A stretch of 64,000 bases of DNA from Schistocerca nitens (GCF_023898315.1 NC_064614.1:68274501-68338500); one strand, 5' to 3'. Positions 24,622-36,500 are shown, counted from the stretch's first letter. The notes: generated by a model not told the origin, from the letters alone. Program-made: numbers and translations.

Positions 24622-25707
24622 ATGTTGACTTTACCAGAAAAGGCAGTGCTAGTGAAATTTTACCATCACAACGGAGAATCCGCTAGTGCAGCTCTGTAAT
24701 CAAATTGTCATTAGAAGGGTATTCGAACGGGTACATTTCCAGTAACAAGTGTCACTGTGCAGAAAAAAATGACGAAGTTCGAAGCCGAGGGTTGTTTAAA
24801 GGCCCCGTGGAGGGCGACCAGACTAAAGCGCTGCTGCTAATAGGGCAGTTCAGGAAGAAATTGAGACTTTGGTGGGGTTCATCTGCGCAAGGAAATTCAG
24901 CGTTCGTGATGTCGCTCTTCGCACTGATAATTTACGTTCTATTTTTTGGAGAGCACTAAGGCAAACACTATCCACACAAAATCAGGGGTCGTCATGAACT
25001 GTTTGCCACAGATTTTGTGAAACTGAGACGATATATAGTGTGTGAATTTCAAAAAATGGGAGAAGATAGTGACTGATTGTCTAAAGTGCTGCGGACGAAG
25101 CCCATGTCACACTCCAGTGGTCTGTCAACTTCCACAATTACTAAATCTGGGTTCCCGAAGACTCTAGTACTGCCGCTGAAACGCCATTGCGTGATGAGAG
25201 AGCCACTGTGTGGTGTGGATTTACTACGTGAATCGTGATCGCCCCCTTTTTCTACGAGGAAATGCCAGATGCTGTTTTTCAAACTGCCAGCAGGACGGGT
25301 GCGACGTACGCCGCTATGTTACAGAATCTCATCGTCCCAGGCCTGGCCGATAGACACCCGTTGGAAGGTGCGACGTTTATGCAGGATGGTGCTCCATCTC
25401 ATATCGCAACACTTAAGAAAGATCTGTTGAGCACGTCGTTTGGTGGGGATCGCTTCACGCTGAGCAGGCACTTCCGTCATGCTTGGCCTCTCAGGACTCC
25501 GGACCTCAATCTCTGGGGTTATTGGTTGTGGGATTGCCTGAAATGACAATGCTACCGCCAACGTCCGACTTCATTAGGGACGCTAATAAATATCCGACGG
25601 TAGCTTCTCACTATACCTACTTACATGCTGTACAGTACTGTTCACAAGATTGTTCCTCGACTACACCTATTGTTGATGAATTACGGCTAACATCTTGAGC
25701 ATTTGCT
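24622..25707 (+). pseudogene. Mariner/Tc1-like transposase relic
   Basis: Reading from MLTLPEKAVLVKFYHHNGES, the plus strand gives a helix-turn-helix start, then many stops and frameshifts. An open piece at 25235-25546 carries FMQDGAPSHIATL (second catalytic Asp) and, after a frameshift and losses, TPDLN..GYWLWDCLK where the family has SPDLNP.DYWLWGYLK. The final catalytic Asp is lost or shifted. A tail like ...DMLQRVV...HLEHLL follows in pieces to about 25707. The protein would act in the nucleus on the element's own inverted ends, but this copy cannot make it. Confidence 0.7.
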
Positions 25708-25740
25708 ATAAGGAACATTATCTTGATTTACGTATGCAGA

Positions 25741-25943
25741 CTGAAGGTACGAATGAAAAGTGGTACAAAGGCTGGGATTCGAACCCGGGTCTCCAGCTCA
25801 CTGTGCAGATGCAGAAAACACTTCGCCAAACGGAATTCGGGTACAACGGCTTGTCACAAGGGCCCGGAGTTGCCTAGCACCCCTCCCTCCTCGAATCAAA
25901 TTATCATTCACGCCTCAGCCCTCTTGCTAATCCCCGAATCACA
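25741..25943 (-). repeat. tRNA-derived repeat next to the LINE
   Basis: On minus, box B GGTTCGAATCCC (near 25775-25788) is preceded by GGAGACCC and, further upstream, by a box-A-like TTGGCGAAGTG near 25810. The minus 3' side includes CCTTTGTACCA, reminiscent of an acceptor end. An inverted-repeat arm (TATGCAGACTGAAG, 25733-25746) lies just outside. The boundary with the LINE at about 25944 is approximate. Confidence 0.55.
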
Positions 25944-27665
25944 GTCGAAACTTGGCAGAAAATCCAAAGAGATTCTGGTCGTATGTGAAGTATGTTAGCG
26001 ACAAGATACAATCAATGCTTTCTCTGCTTTATAGGAATAGAGGTACTATCGAAGACAGTGCTGCCAAAGCAGATTTACTATACATAGCTTTCCGAAATGC
26101 GTTCCAGAAGTAGAATCAAGAACAGCTGCCAACATGAGTAACGTAGAAGTAAATATCCTCGGAGTAGTGAAGCAACTTAAATCACTTAATAAAAGCAAGT
26201 CTTCTGGTCCCGACTGTATACCAATTAGGTTCCTTTCGGAGTATGCTGATGCATTAGCTCCATACTTAACAATCGTATACAACCGTTCGCTCATCGAAAG
26301 ACCCGTACCCAAAGGCTGGAAAGTTGCACAGGTCACACCAATATTCAAGAGAGGTACTAGGAGTAATCCACTTAATTACAGGCCCATATCGTTAACGTCG
26401 ATATGCAGCAGTATTTTAGACGTAAATTGTGTTCTAACATTATGAATTACCTCGAAAAAAAACGGTCTATTGACACACAGTCAACAAGGGTTTAGAAAAC
26501 ATCGTTCTTGTGAAACACAATTAGCTCTTTTTTCACATGAAGTGCTGAGTGCTATTGACAAGGGATTTCAGATCGATAACGTACTTCTGGATTTCCGGAA
26601 GGTTTTTGACACTGTTCCACACAAGCGGCTCGTAGTGAAATTGCGTGCTTATGGAATATCGTCTCGGTTATGTGACAGGATCTGTGATTTCCTGTCACGC
26701 AGGTCACAGTTCGTAGTAACTGACGGAAAGTCATCGAGTAAAACAGAAGTGATTTATGGCGTTCCCGAAGGTAGTGTTATAGGCCCTTTGAGGTTCCTTA
26801 TCTATATAAACGATTTGGGAGACAATCTGAGCATCCGTCTTCGGTTGTTTGCAGATGACGCTGTCTATCGACTAATAAAGTCATCAGAAGATCAAAACAA
26901 ACTGCAAAACGAATTGCAAGAAATATCTGAGTGGTGCGAAAAGTGGCAGTTGACATTAAATAACGAAATGTGTGAGGTCATCCACATGAGTGCTAAAAGG
27001 AATTCGCTAAACCACGGTTACACGATAAATCAGTCTAATGTAAAAGCCCCAAATTCAACTATATACCTAGGTATTAGAATTACGAACAACTTAAATTGGA
27101 AGGAACATATAGAAAACGTTGTGGGGAAGGCTAACCAAAGACTGCGTTTTATTGGCAGGACTCCTAGAAAATGTAACAAACCTACTAAGGAGACTGCCTT
27201 CACTACACTTGTCCGTTCTCTTTTAGAATACTGCTGCGCAGTGTGGGATCCTTACCACATAGGATTGACGCAGTACATCGAATAACTTCAAAGACAGGCA
27301 GCACGATTTTTATCATCACGAAATATCGGAGAGAGTGTCACAGATATGATACAGGATTTGGGATGGGCATCATAAAAAGAAAGTCGTTTTTCGTTGCGAC
27401 GGAATCTTGTAACGAAATTCCAATCACCAACTTTCTCCTCCGAATGTGAAAATATTTTGTTGACACCGTCTTACATAGGGAGGAACGATCACAAAGGTAA
27501 AATAAGGGAAATCGAGCTCGTACGGAAAGATATAGGTGTTCATTCCTTCCGCGCGCTATACGAGACTGGAATGGTAGAGAATTCTGAAGGTGGTTCGGTG
27601 AACCCTCTGCCAGGCACTTAAATGTGGTTTGCAGAGTATACATGTAGACGTAGTAGATGTAAATG
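25944..27665 (+). mobile_element. 5'-truncated LINE, CR1/jockey group, broken reverse transcriptase
   Basis: The plus strand encodes most of a non-LTR reverse transcriptase, which copies element RNA at a nicked genomic target. 26134-26445 covers the lead-in (KSKSSGPDCIP...GWKVAQVTPIFK...NYRPISL), and 26470-27285 covers the core: QQGFRKHRSCETQL, LLDFRKVFDTVPHKRL (first Asp), GVPEGSVIGPLRFLIYINDL, LRLFADDAVY (catalytic DD) and the thumb ...YLGIRITNNLNWKEHI...LLEYCCAVWDPY. Frameshifts at about 26446 and 27286 and later stops break it. The 3' end AGAGTATACATGTAGACGTAG agrees with a GTAGAT-type tail. No endonuclease domain remains. It sits inside the mariner-like element. Confidence 0.85.
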
Positions 27666-27958
27666 TACTACCAATTTTCATTCGACGCTTCAGTCTGCAT
27701 ATACACATCGTAGCTGTTTCAGACTTCGAAAGGTCTCTGGCACCTTATAGTTCAATTTCAACGTCGTCTTTACTAAATATCGATTGTCGTACCACTTACT
27801 TGTTTTGTATCATGTGAAGCCCAATCTCTTGGTCATTTTTGCAAATTTTTTCGGTTTCGATAAAACGCCATGTCATTTCAAGCAATTTTTACCACCTTCT
27901 CTCATTATTCCGTGAATTTTTGGATTTTTAATTGTTAATGGTCTTTTGGGTCACTCTG

Positions 27959-28692
27959 CCGATAAAGTGATGATAAGTTTCAGGGAGTATTAGTAAATTC
28001 AGAATGGGTCTACGATCTGCCATAATATGCTTTGAATATTAATGTATAGGTATATGTGTATGTACGCATCCCGACATGAGGCGAGCCTGGTCAGGATCGA
28101 CGTGTTACACTCTACAGCTATTATCTCTGTGGGAGGGGAAGAGATGTATTTATATAAACTCTGGTCTGATAATAATGCTGCCACTCGAAGGAATTACACT
28201 GAATCTCAGCGGCGATTTAAGGCGTTAATGAGATCTCGCAGGTAGCTTGCCTCCCCAGCGCTAGGGGGTAGCTTCAGCCAGGCGAGTGTGAACAAGTGGG
28301 GTTTCCCGCAGTCCGGCCGCTGTTCCCATTATGGCCTGTCGACCGTCCCGAGGAAGCGGAGCGTGGGGGCGGCGAGGGCGGTTCGCGGCGGAATTAATCC
28401 GGCGCTGCGCCGACACCCGCACCGTGATTCATGGCCAGTGCGAGGGCAGCGGCCCGCCACTTGTACCCACCATTCCGGGATTTAGAATATTACCACGCGT
28501 AATAGCTGCCGGTCGGATCGTGCAGTGTTATTAGGACATGTGCAAGTGGACCACCACTTGGATACCCCAGTGCCATTATGCTGTACTACTGCAATGGTAA
28601 TCTTAGTTGAAACTTCACAGCAAATCAAAACAATGCACCAAACCTGTATTCGTACCTGGAACCTGGTCTTTTGGGAACAATTATCCTACTGA
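27959..28692. other. Unassigned stretch with a G+C- and CpG-rich patch
   Basis: 28300-28470 is strongly G+C- and CpG-rich compared with its surroundings. The two overlapping ORFs there look compositional. No promoter or gene could be assigned. Confidence 0.45.
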
Positions 28693-28848
28693 CTAAGCTT
28701 TTTTTTTTTTTTTGGTCATCAGTCTACTGACTGGTTTGATGCGGCCCGCCACGAATTCCTTTCCTGTGCTAACCTCTTCATCTCAGAGTTGCACTTGCAA
28801 CCTACGTCCTCAATTATTTGCTTGACGTATTCCAATCTCTGTCTTCCT

Positions 28849-29079
28849 CTACAGTTTTTGCCCTCTACAGTTCCCTCTAGTACCATGGAAGTCATTTCTT
28901 AGCAGATGTCCTATCATCCTGTCCCTTCTCCTTATCAGTGTTTTCCACATACTCCTTTCCTCTCCGATTCTGCGTAGAACCTCCTCATTCCTTACCTTAT
29001 CAGCCCACCTAATTTTCAACATTCGTCTATAGCACCACATCTCAAATGCTTCGATTCTCTTCTGTTCCGGTTTTCCCAC
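28849..29079 (-). pseudogene. LINE B C-terminal domain piece
   Basis: The frame reads KRIEAFEMWCYRRMLKIRWADKVRNEEVLRRIGEERSMW..RRDRMIGHLLRND, the conserved C-terminal domain of RTE-type LINEs, also present in LINE A. It is offset from the RT frame by a frameshift. About 135 bp of 3' UTR with GGTTTGATGCGGCCCGCC (plus: its complement) and the A tail follow. Confidence 0.85.
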
Positions 29080-29126
29080 AGTCCATGTTTCACTACCTTA
29101 CAATGCTGTACTCCAGACGTACATCC

Positions 29127-29912
29127 TCAGAAATTTCTTCTCAAATTAAGGCCGGTATCTGATATTAGTAGCCTTATCTTGGCCAGAAATGCCTTTTTTG
29201 CCATAGCGAGTCTGCTTTTGATATCCTCCTTGCTCCGTCCGTCATTGGTTATTTTACTGCCTAGGCAGTAGAATTCCTTAACTTCACTGACTTCGTGACC
29301 TTCAATCCTGATGTTAAGTTTCTCGCTGTTCTCATTTCTACTACTTCTCATTACCTTCGTCTTTCTCCGATTTACTCTCAAATCATACTGTGTACTCATT
29401 AGACTGTTCACTCTGTTCAGCAGATCATTTAATTCTTCTTCACTTTCACTCAGGATAGCAATGTCATCAGCGAATCGTATCATTGATATCCTTTCACCTT
29501 GTATTTTATTTCCACTCCTGAACCTTTCTTTAATTTCCATCATTGCTTCCTCTATGTACAGATTGAAGAGTAGGGGCGAAAGGCTACAGCCTTGTCTTAC
29601 ACCCTTCTTAATACGAGCACTTCGTTCTTGATCGTCATCTCTTATTATTCCCTCTTGGTTGTTGTACATATTGTATATGACCTGTCTCTCCCTATAGCTT
29701 ACCCCTACTTTTTTCAGAATCTCGAACAGCTTGCACCATTTTATATTGTAGAACGCTTTTTCCAGGTCGACAAATCCTATGAAAGTGTCTTCATTTTTCT
29801 TTAGCCTTGCTTCCATTATTAGCCATAACATCAGAATTGCCTCTCTCGTCTCTTTACTTTTCCTAAAGCCAAACTGCTCGTCACCTAGCGCATTCTCAAT
29901 TTTCTTTTCCAT
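29127..29912 (-). pseudogene. LINE B reverse transcriptase core
   Basis: This 261-codon open frame covers the RT palm: DEQFGFRKSKETREAIL, FIGFVDLEKAFYNIKW (first catalytic Asp; Tyr where Asp is usual after AF), KKGVRQGCSLSPLLFNLYIE and MIRFADDIAIL (catalytic Asp pair, near 29451-29476), then the thumb LGSKITNDGRSKEDIKSRLAMAKKAF. A stop upstream at 29982 separates it from the fingers, and a frameshift near 29127 separates it from the C-terminal piece. Motifs are intact but the full protein cannot be made. Confidence 0.88.
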
Positions 29913-30176
29913 TCTTCTGTATATTATTCTTGTAAGCAGCTTCGATGCATGAGCTGTTAAGCTGATTGTGCCATAATTCTCTCAGTTGTCAGCTCTTGCC
30001 GTCTTCGGAATTGTGTGGATAATGCTTTTCCGAAAGTCAGATGGTATATCGCCAGACTCATATATTCTAGACACCAACGTGAATAGTCGTTTTGTTGCCA
30101 CTTCCCCCAATGATTTTAGAAATTCTGATGGAATTTTATCCATCCCTTCTGCCTTATTTGACCGTAAGTCCTCCAA

Positions 30177-30876
30177 TGTTGTTGTTGTGGTCTTCAGTCC
30201 TGAGACTGGTCTGATGCAGCTCTCCATGCTACTCTATCCTGTGCAAGCTTCTTCATCTCCCAGTACCTACTCCAACCTACATCCTTCTGAATCTGCTTAG
30301 TGTATTGATCTCTTGGCCTCCCTCTACGATTTTTACCCTCAAAGCTGCCCTCCAATGCTAAATTTGAGATCCCTTGATGCCTCAAAACATGTCCTACCAA
30401 CCTATCCCTTCTTCTAGTCGTGCCACAAACTTCTCTTCTCCCCAATCCTATTCAATACCTCCTCATTAGTTGTGTGATCTACCCACCTTATCTTGAGCAT
30501 TCTTCTGTAGCACCACATTTCGAAAGCTTCTGTTCTCTTCTTGTCCAAACTGGTTATCGTCCATGTTTCACTTCCATACATGGCTACACTCTATACAAAT
30601 ACTTTCAGAAACGACTTCCTGACACTTAAATCTATTCTCGATGTTAACAAATTTCTCTTCTTCAGAAACGCTTTCCTTGCCATTGCCAGTCTACATTTTA
30701 TATCCTCTCTACTTCGACCATCATCAGTTATTTTACTCCCTAAATAGCAAAACTCCTTTACTACTATAAGTGTCTCATTTCCTAATCTAATCCCCTCAGC
30801 ATCACCCGATTTAATTTGAGTACATTCCATTATCCGCGTTTTGCTTTTGTTAATGTTCATCTTATATCCTCCTTTC
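30177..30876 (-). mobile_element. 5'-truncated LINE A inserted in LINE B
   Basis: 700 bp from the 3' end of LINE A: thumb and C-terminal coding sequence ending at the CTGAAGACCACAACAACA tail (30177-30196 on minus). A perfect 11-bp duplication AAGTCCTCCAA (30166-30176 and 30877-30887) flanks it. The coding part matches the intact copy at 33545-36850 closely, with internal stops and frameshifts, so it is a dead-on-arrival truncated copy. Confidence 0.92.
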
Positions 30877-31289
30877 AAGTCCTCCAAAGCTCTTTTAAAT
30901 TCCGATTCTAATACTGGATCCCCTATCTCTTCTAAACCGCCTCCTGTATCTTCTTCTATCACATCAGACAAATCTTCACCCTCATAGAGGCTTTCAATGT
31001 ATTCTTTCCACCTATCTGCTCTCTCCTCTGCATTTAACAGTGGAATTCCCGTTGCACTCTTAATGTTACCACCGTTGGCTTTAATGTCACCAAAGGTTGT
31101 TTTGACTTTCCTGTATGCTGAGTCTGTTCTTCCGACAATCATATCTTTTTCAATGTCTTCACATTTTTCCTGCAGCCATTTCGTCTTAGCTTCCCTGCAC
31201 TTCCTATTTATTTCATTCCTCAGCGACTTGTATTTCTGTATTCCTGATTTTCCCGGAACATATTTGTACTTCCTCCTTTCATCAATCAA
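30591..31289 (-). pseudogene. Chimeric ORF: LINE B linker fused to LINE A thumb
   Basis: Residues 1 to about 137 (MIDERRKYKYVPGK ... FKRALEDLK) are LINE B's linker between endonuclease and reverse transcriptase. From GGYKMNINKSKTRIM onward the residues are LINE A sequence, found nearly identically in the intact LINE A protein. The join is at the target duplication of the LINE A insertion (30877-30887). The insertion happens to keep frame and orientation, giving an uninterrupted 232-codon frame that lacks any catalytic RT motif. It is an accident of nesting, not a functional gene, as far as I can tell. Confidence 0.85.
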
Positions 31290-31310
31290 CTGAAGTATTT
31301 CTTCTGTTAC

Positions 31311-32390
31311 CTATGGTTTCTTCGCAGCTACCTTGTTTGTACCTATGTTTTCCTTCCCAACTTCTGTGATGGCGCTTTTTAGAGATGTCCATTCCTCTTC
31401 AACTGTACTGCCTACTGCGCTATTCCTTATTGCTGTATCAATAGCGTTAGATAACTTCAAACGTATCTCGCCATTCCTTAGTACTTCCGTATCCCCCTTC
31501 TTTGAGTATTGATTCTTCCTGACTAATGTCTTGAACTTCAGCCTACTCTTCATCACTACTACATGGTGATCTGAGTCTATATCTGCTCCTGGGTACGCCT
31601 TACAATCCAGTATCTGATTTCGGAATCTCTGTCTGACCATGATGTAATCTAATTGAAATCTTCCCGTATCTCCCGGCCTTTTCCAAGTATACCTCCTCGT
31701 CTTGTGAGTCTTGAACAGGGTATTCGCTATTACTAGCTGAAACTTGTTCCAGAACTCAATTAGTCTATCTCCTCTTTCATTCCTCGTCCCAAGCGCATAT
31801 TCTCCTGTAACCTTTTCTTCTACTCCTTCCCCTACAACTGCATTCCTGTCGCCCATGACTACTAGATTTTCGTCCCCCTTTACATACTTCATTACCCTTT
31901 CAATATCCTCATACACTGGCTCTATCTGTTCATCTTCAGCTTGCGACGTCCGCATGTGTACCTGAACTATTGTTGTCGGTGTTGGTCTGCTGTCGATTCT
32001 GATTAGAACAACCCGGTCACTGAACTGTTCACAGTAACACACCCTCTGCCCTACCTTCCTATTCATAACGAATCGTACAACTGTTATACCATTTTCTGCT
32101 GCTGTTGTTAATACCCGATACTCATCTGACCAGAAATCCTTGTCTTCCTTGCACTTCACTTCACTGACCCCTACTATATCTAGATTGAGCCTTTGCATTT
32201 CCCTTTTCAGATTTTCTAGTATCCCTACCACGTTCAAGCTTCTGACATTCCACGCCCCGACTCGTAGAACGTTATCCTTTCGTTGATTATTCAATCTTTT
32301 TCTCATGGTAACCTCCCTCTTGGCAGTCCCCTCCCGGAGATCCGAACGGGGGACTATTCCGGAATCTTTTGCCAATGGAGAGATCATCAT
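31311..32390 (-). pseudogene. LINE B endonuclease region
   Basis: This 359-codon open frame is an apurinic-type (exonuclease-endonuclease-phosphatase fold) endonuclease that in LINEs nicks the target DNA. Visible motifs are VGAWNVRSLN near residue 44, VGVSEVK (metal-binding Glu), MGDRNAVVG where the family has GDWN, and the C-terminal DIDSDHHVVV with the catalytic Asp-His pair. The Trp to Arg change in the GDWN motif and loss of continuity with the reverse transcriptase (stop at 31311) argue it is non-functional. The start Met is chosen where similarity to LINE A's N-terminus begins (IVPRSDLREGT / IVPHSDLRAGT). Confidence 0.85.
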
Positions 32391-32631
32391 GACATTTCTT
32401 CAATTACAGGCCACATGTCCTGTGGATACACGTTACGTGTCTCTAATGCAGTGGTTTCCATTTCCTTCTGCATCCTCATGTCGTCGATCATTGCTGATTC
32501 TTCCGCCTTTAGGGGCAATTTACCACCCCTAGGACAAGAGAGTGCCCTGAACCCCTATCCGCTCCTCCGCCCTCTTTGACAAGGCCGTTTGCAGAATGAG
32601 GCTGACTTCTTATGCCGGAATTTAGGCAGTG

Positions 32632-32693
32632 GCGGGGATCGAACACGGGACCGAAGACGTTTTGATTATGAATCAAAGACGCTACCCCTAGAC
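32632..32693 (-). promoter_or_regulatory. tRNA-like 5' end of LINE B (candidate internal Pol III promoter)
   Basis: Read on minus, GGTCTAGGGGTAGCGTC resembles a tRNA D-arm/box A, TTTGA-TTCATAA-TCAAA is a perfect 5-bp anticodon stem with a 7-base loop (U33, anticodon-position CAT), and GTGTTCGATCCCC is a box B/T-arm. A 5' acceptor strand is missing, because the LINE appears to begin at the D-arm. Promoter activity is an inference from family knowledge of tRNA-type promoters. Confidence 0.6.
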
Positions 32694-32765
32694 CTAAGCT
32701 ATTGAGTCACAACTTACACCGGCCTTCCCATTGGTTCCGCTAATTGGTCCTCACTCTCATTTTGA

Positions 32766-33544
32766 TGTTGTGGTCTTCAGTCCGAAGACTGGTCTGATGC
32801 CCTTCTCCATGCTACTCTAATCTGTTCGAGCCTTTTCATCTCCGAATACCTGCAGCGACCTACGTCTTACTGAATATGCTTACTGTATTCATCTCTTGGT
32901 CTCCCTCTCTGGTTTTTACTTCACACACTTCCCTCCAGTAGTTAACTTGTGATACATTGATGTCTCAGAGCGTTTCCCATCAACCGATTTCTTCTTTTGT
33001 TCAAGTTGTACTTCAAATTTCTTGTCTCCCCAGTTCTACTCAACACTTTCTCATTAGTTACGTGACCGACCCACGTAATCTTCAGCATTCTTCTGTAGCT
33101 ACACATTTCGAAAGCTTCTATTCTTTTTTATCTAAACTGTTTCACTTTCACGCATGGCTGCAGTCCTTCAGAAAAGACGTCTTGACACTTAAATCGATAC
33201 TCGATTTTAATAAATGTTGCTACTACCAGTGTACATTTTATGACCTTTCTACTTAGGTCATCATCAATTACTTTGGTGCCCAAATACCAAAACTTTCAAC
33301 AGCTTTAAGTGTGTCGTTTCCTAGTCTAATTCCATTATGATCTCCTCAACTAATTCGACTACATCCCAGTATCGTCGTTTTACTTTTTTAGATGTTCATC
33401 TTATATTCTCCTTTCAAGACACTGTCCATTCCGTTTAACTGCTCTTCCATTTCTATAGCTGTCTCATACAGCATTACAGTATCATCGGCAAACCCCCAAG
33501 TTTTTATTTCCTCTTCCTGAACTTTAATTTCTATTCCTAATTTG
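32766..33544 (-). mobile_element. Old LINE A copy, 3' part
   Basis: A strongly diverged antisense LINE A tail starts with the complement of CTGAAGACCACAAC at 32766 and runs through the C-terminal domain and thumb to the RT active site (complement of FADDTVML near 33470-33492). Numerous stops. It is continuous with 36851-37312, from which it is split by the intact LINE A. Confidence 0.85.
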
Positions 33545-36500
33545 TCTTTCCTCCCCCCATGAACCATGGACCTTGCCGTTGGTGGGGAGGCTTGCGTGCC
33601 TCATCGATACAGATAGCCGTACCGTAGGTACAACCATAACGGAGGGGTATCTGTTGAGAGGCCAGACAAACGTGTGGTTCCTGAAGAGGGGCAGCAGCCT
33701 TTTCAGTAGCTGCAAGGGCAACAGTCTGGATGATTGACTGATCTGGCCTTGTAACAATAACCAAAACGGCCTTGCTGTGCTGGTACTGCGAACGGCTGAA
33801 AGCAAGGGGAAACTACGGCCGTAATTTTTCCCGAGGGCATGCAGCTTTACTGTATGATTAAATGATGATGGCGTCCTCTTGGGTAAAATATTCCGGAGGT
33901 AAAATAGTCCCCCATTCGGATCTCCGGGCGGGGACTACTCAAGAGGATGTCGTTATCAGGAGAAAGAAAACTGGCGTTCTACGGATCGGAGCGTGGAATG
34001 TCAGGTCCCTTAATCGGGCAGGTAGGTTAGAAAATTTGAAAAGGGAAATGGATAGGTTAAAGTTAGATATAGTGGGAATTAGTGAAGTTCGGTGGCAGGA
34101 GGAACAAGACTTCTGGTCAGGTGACTACAGGGTTATAAACACAAAGTCAAATAGGGGTAATGCAGGAGTAGGTTTAATAATGAATAGGAAAATAGGAACG
34201 CGGGTAAGCTACTACAAACAGCTTAGTGAACGCATTACTGTGGCCAAGATAGATACGAAGCCCACACCTACTACAGTAGTACAAGTTTATATGCCAACTA
34301 GCTCTGCAGATGACGAAGAAATTGAAGAAATGTATGATGAAATAAAAGAAATTATTCAGATTGTGAAGGGAGATGAAAATTTAATAGTTATGGGTGACTG
34401 GAATTCCAGTGTAGGAAAAGGGAGAGAAGGAAACATAGTAGGTGAATATGGATTGAAGCTAAGAAATGAAAGAGGAAGCCGCCTGGTAGAATTTTGCACA
34501 GAGCACAATTTAATCATAGCTAACACTTGGTTTAAGAATCATGATAGAAGGTTGTATACATGGAAGAACCCTGGAGATACTAAAAGGTATCAGATTGATT
34601 ATATAATGGTAAGACAGAGATTTAGGAACCAGGTTTTAAGTTGTAAGACATTCCCAGGGGCAGATGTGGACTCTGACCACAATCTATTGGTTATGACCTG
34701 TAGATTAAAACTGAAGAAACTGCAAAAAGGTGGGAATTTAAGGAGATGGGACCTGGATAAACTGAAAGAACCAGAGGTTGTACAGAGTTTCAGGGAGAGC
34801 ATAAGGGAACAATTGACAGGAATGGGGGAAAGAAATACAGTAGAAGAAGAATGGGTAGCTTTGAGGGATGAAGTAGTGAAGGCAGCAGAGTATCAAGTAG
34901 GTAAAAAGACGAGGGCTAGTAGAAATCCTTGGGTAACAGAAGAAATATTGAATTTAATTGATGAAAGGAGAAAATATAAAAATGCAGTAAATGAAGCAGG
35001 CAAAAAGGAATACAAACGTCTCAAAAATGAGATCGACAGGAAGTGCAAAATGGCTAAGCAGGGATGGCTAGAGGACAAATGTAAGGATGTAGAGGCTTAT
35101 CTTACTAGGGGTAAGATAGATACTGCCTACAGGAAAATTAAAGAGACCTTTGGAGATAAGAGAACCACTTGTATGAACATCAAGAGCTTTGATGGAAATC
35201 CAGTTCTAAGCAAAGAAGGGAAAGCAGAAAGGTGGAAGGAGTATATAGAGGGTCTATACAAGGGCGATGTACTTGAGGACAATATTATGGAAATGGAAGA
35301 GGATGTAGATGAAGATGAAATGGGAGATACGACACTGCGTGAAGAGTTTGACAGAGCACTGAAAGACCTGAGTCGAAACAAGGACCCCGGAGTAGACAAC
35401 ATTCCATTGGAACTACTGACGGCCTTGGGAGAGCCAGTCCTGACAAAACTCTACCATCTGGTGAGCAAGATGTATGAAACAGGCGAAATACCCTCAGACT
35501 TCAAGAAGAATATAATAATTCCAATCCCAAAGAAAGCAGGTGTTGACAGATGTGAAAATTACCGAACAATCAGTTTAATAAGCCACAGCTGCAAAATACT
35601 AACACGAATTCTTTACAGACGAATGGAAAAACTAGTAGAAGCTGACCTCGGGGAAGATCAGTTTGGATTCCGTAGAAATACTGGGACACGTGAGGCAATA
35701 CTGACCTTACGACTTATCTTAGAAGAAAGATTGAGGAAAGGCAAACCTACGTTTCTAGCATTTGTAGACTTAGAGAAAGCTTTTGACAATGTTGACTGGA
35801 ATACTCTCTTTCAAATTCTAAAGGTGGCAGGGGTAAAATACAGGGAGCGAAAGGCTATTTACAATTTGTACAGAAACCAGATGGCAGTTATAAGAGTCGA
35901 GGGACATGAAAGGGAAGCAGTGGTTGGGAAGGGAGTAAGACAGGGTTGTAGCCTCTCCCCGATGTTATTCAATCTGTATATTGAGCAAGCAGTAAAGGAA
36001 ACAAAAGAAAAATTCGGAGTAGGTATTAAAATCCATGGAGAAGAAATAAAAACTTTGAGGTTCGCCGATGACATTGTAATTCTGTCAGAGACAGCAAAGG
36101 ACTTGGAAGAGCAGTTGAATGGAATGGATGGTGTCTTGAAGGGAGGATATAAGATGAACATCAACAAAAGCAAAACGAGGATAATGGAATGTAGTCGAAT
36201 TAAGTCGGGTGATGTTGAGGGTATTAGATTAGGAAATGAGACACTTAAAGTAGTAAAGGAGTTTTGCTATTTGGGGAGCAAAATAACTGATGATGGTCGA
36301 AGTAGAGAGGATATAAAATGTAGACTGGCAATGGCAAGGAAAGCGTTTCTGAAGAAGAGAAATTTGTTAACATCGAGTATAGATTTAAGTGTCAGGAAGT
36401 CTTTTCTGAAAGTATTTGTATGGAGTGTAGCCATGTATGGAAGTGAAACATGGACGATAAATAGTTTGGACAAGAAGAGAATAGAAGCTTTCGAAATGTG

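Larger units (their letters stand above)
24389..27958 (+). mobile_element. Mariner/Tc1-like element, split by later insertions
   Basis: The left end CGGGGTGGCCTAAAAGTCCG matches in reverse complement the right end at 27958 (CAGAGTGACCCAAAAGACC), and both continue through TTAACA to ATTCACGGAATAATG, giving inverted ends of about 55 bp. TA precedes the left end; the right flank no longer shows TA. The interior holds a broken transposase (24622-25707), a tRNA-like repeat and a LINE. The start overlaps the target duplication of the foldback repeat next to it. Confidence 0.7.
28700..32693 (-). mobile_element. Nearly full-length RTE-type LINE (LINE B), interrupted
   Basis: The antisense element runs from a tRNA-like 5' end (32693) to a 15-base A tail (28699-28713 as T). 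It has a non-coding leader, an endonuclease ORF, a linker, reverse transcriptase and a C-terminal domain. CTAAGCT occurs at both outer edges (28693-28699 and 32694-32700), a plausible 7-bp target duplication. A 700-bp piece of LINE A plus its 11-bp duplication interrupts it at 30166-30887. The linker to the RT palm (SNKAEGMDKIPSEFLKSLGE...) lies at 29982-30165 and ends in a stop. Several stops and frameshifts inactivate it. Confidence 0.9.

Noticed and set aside
29311..29631. 106-codon plus-strand ORF rich in Leu and Ser
   Set aside because: Antisense shadow of the LINE B reverse transcriptase.
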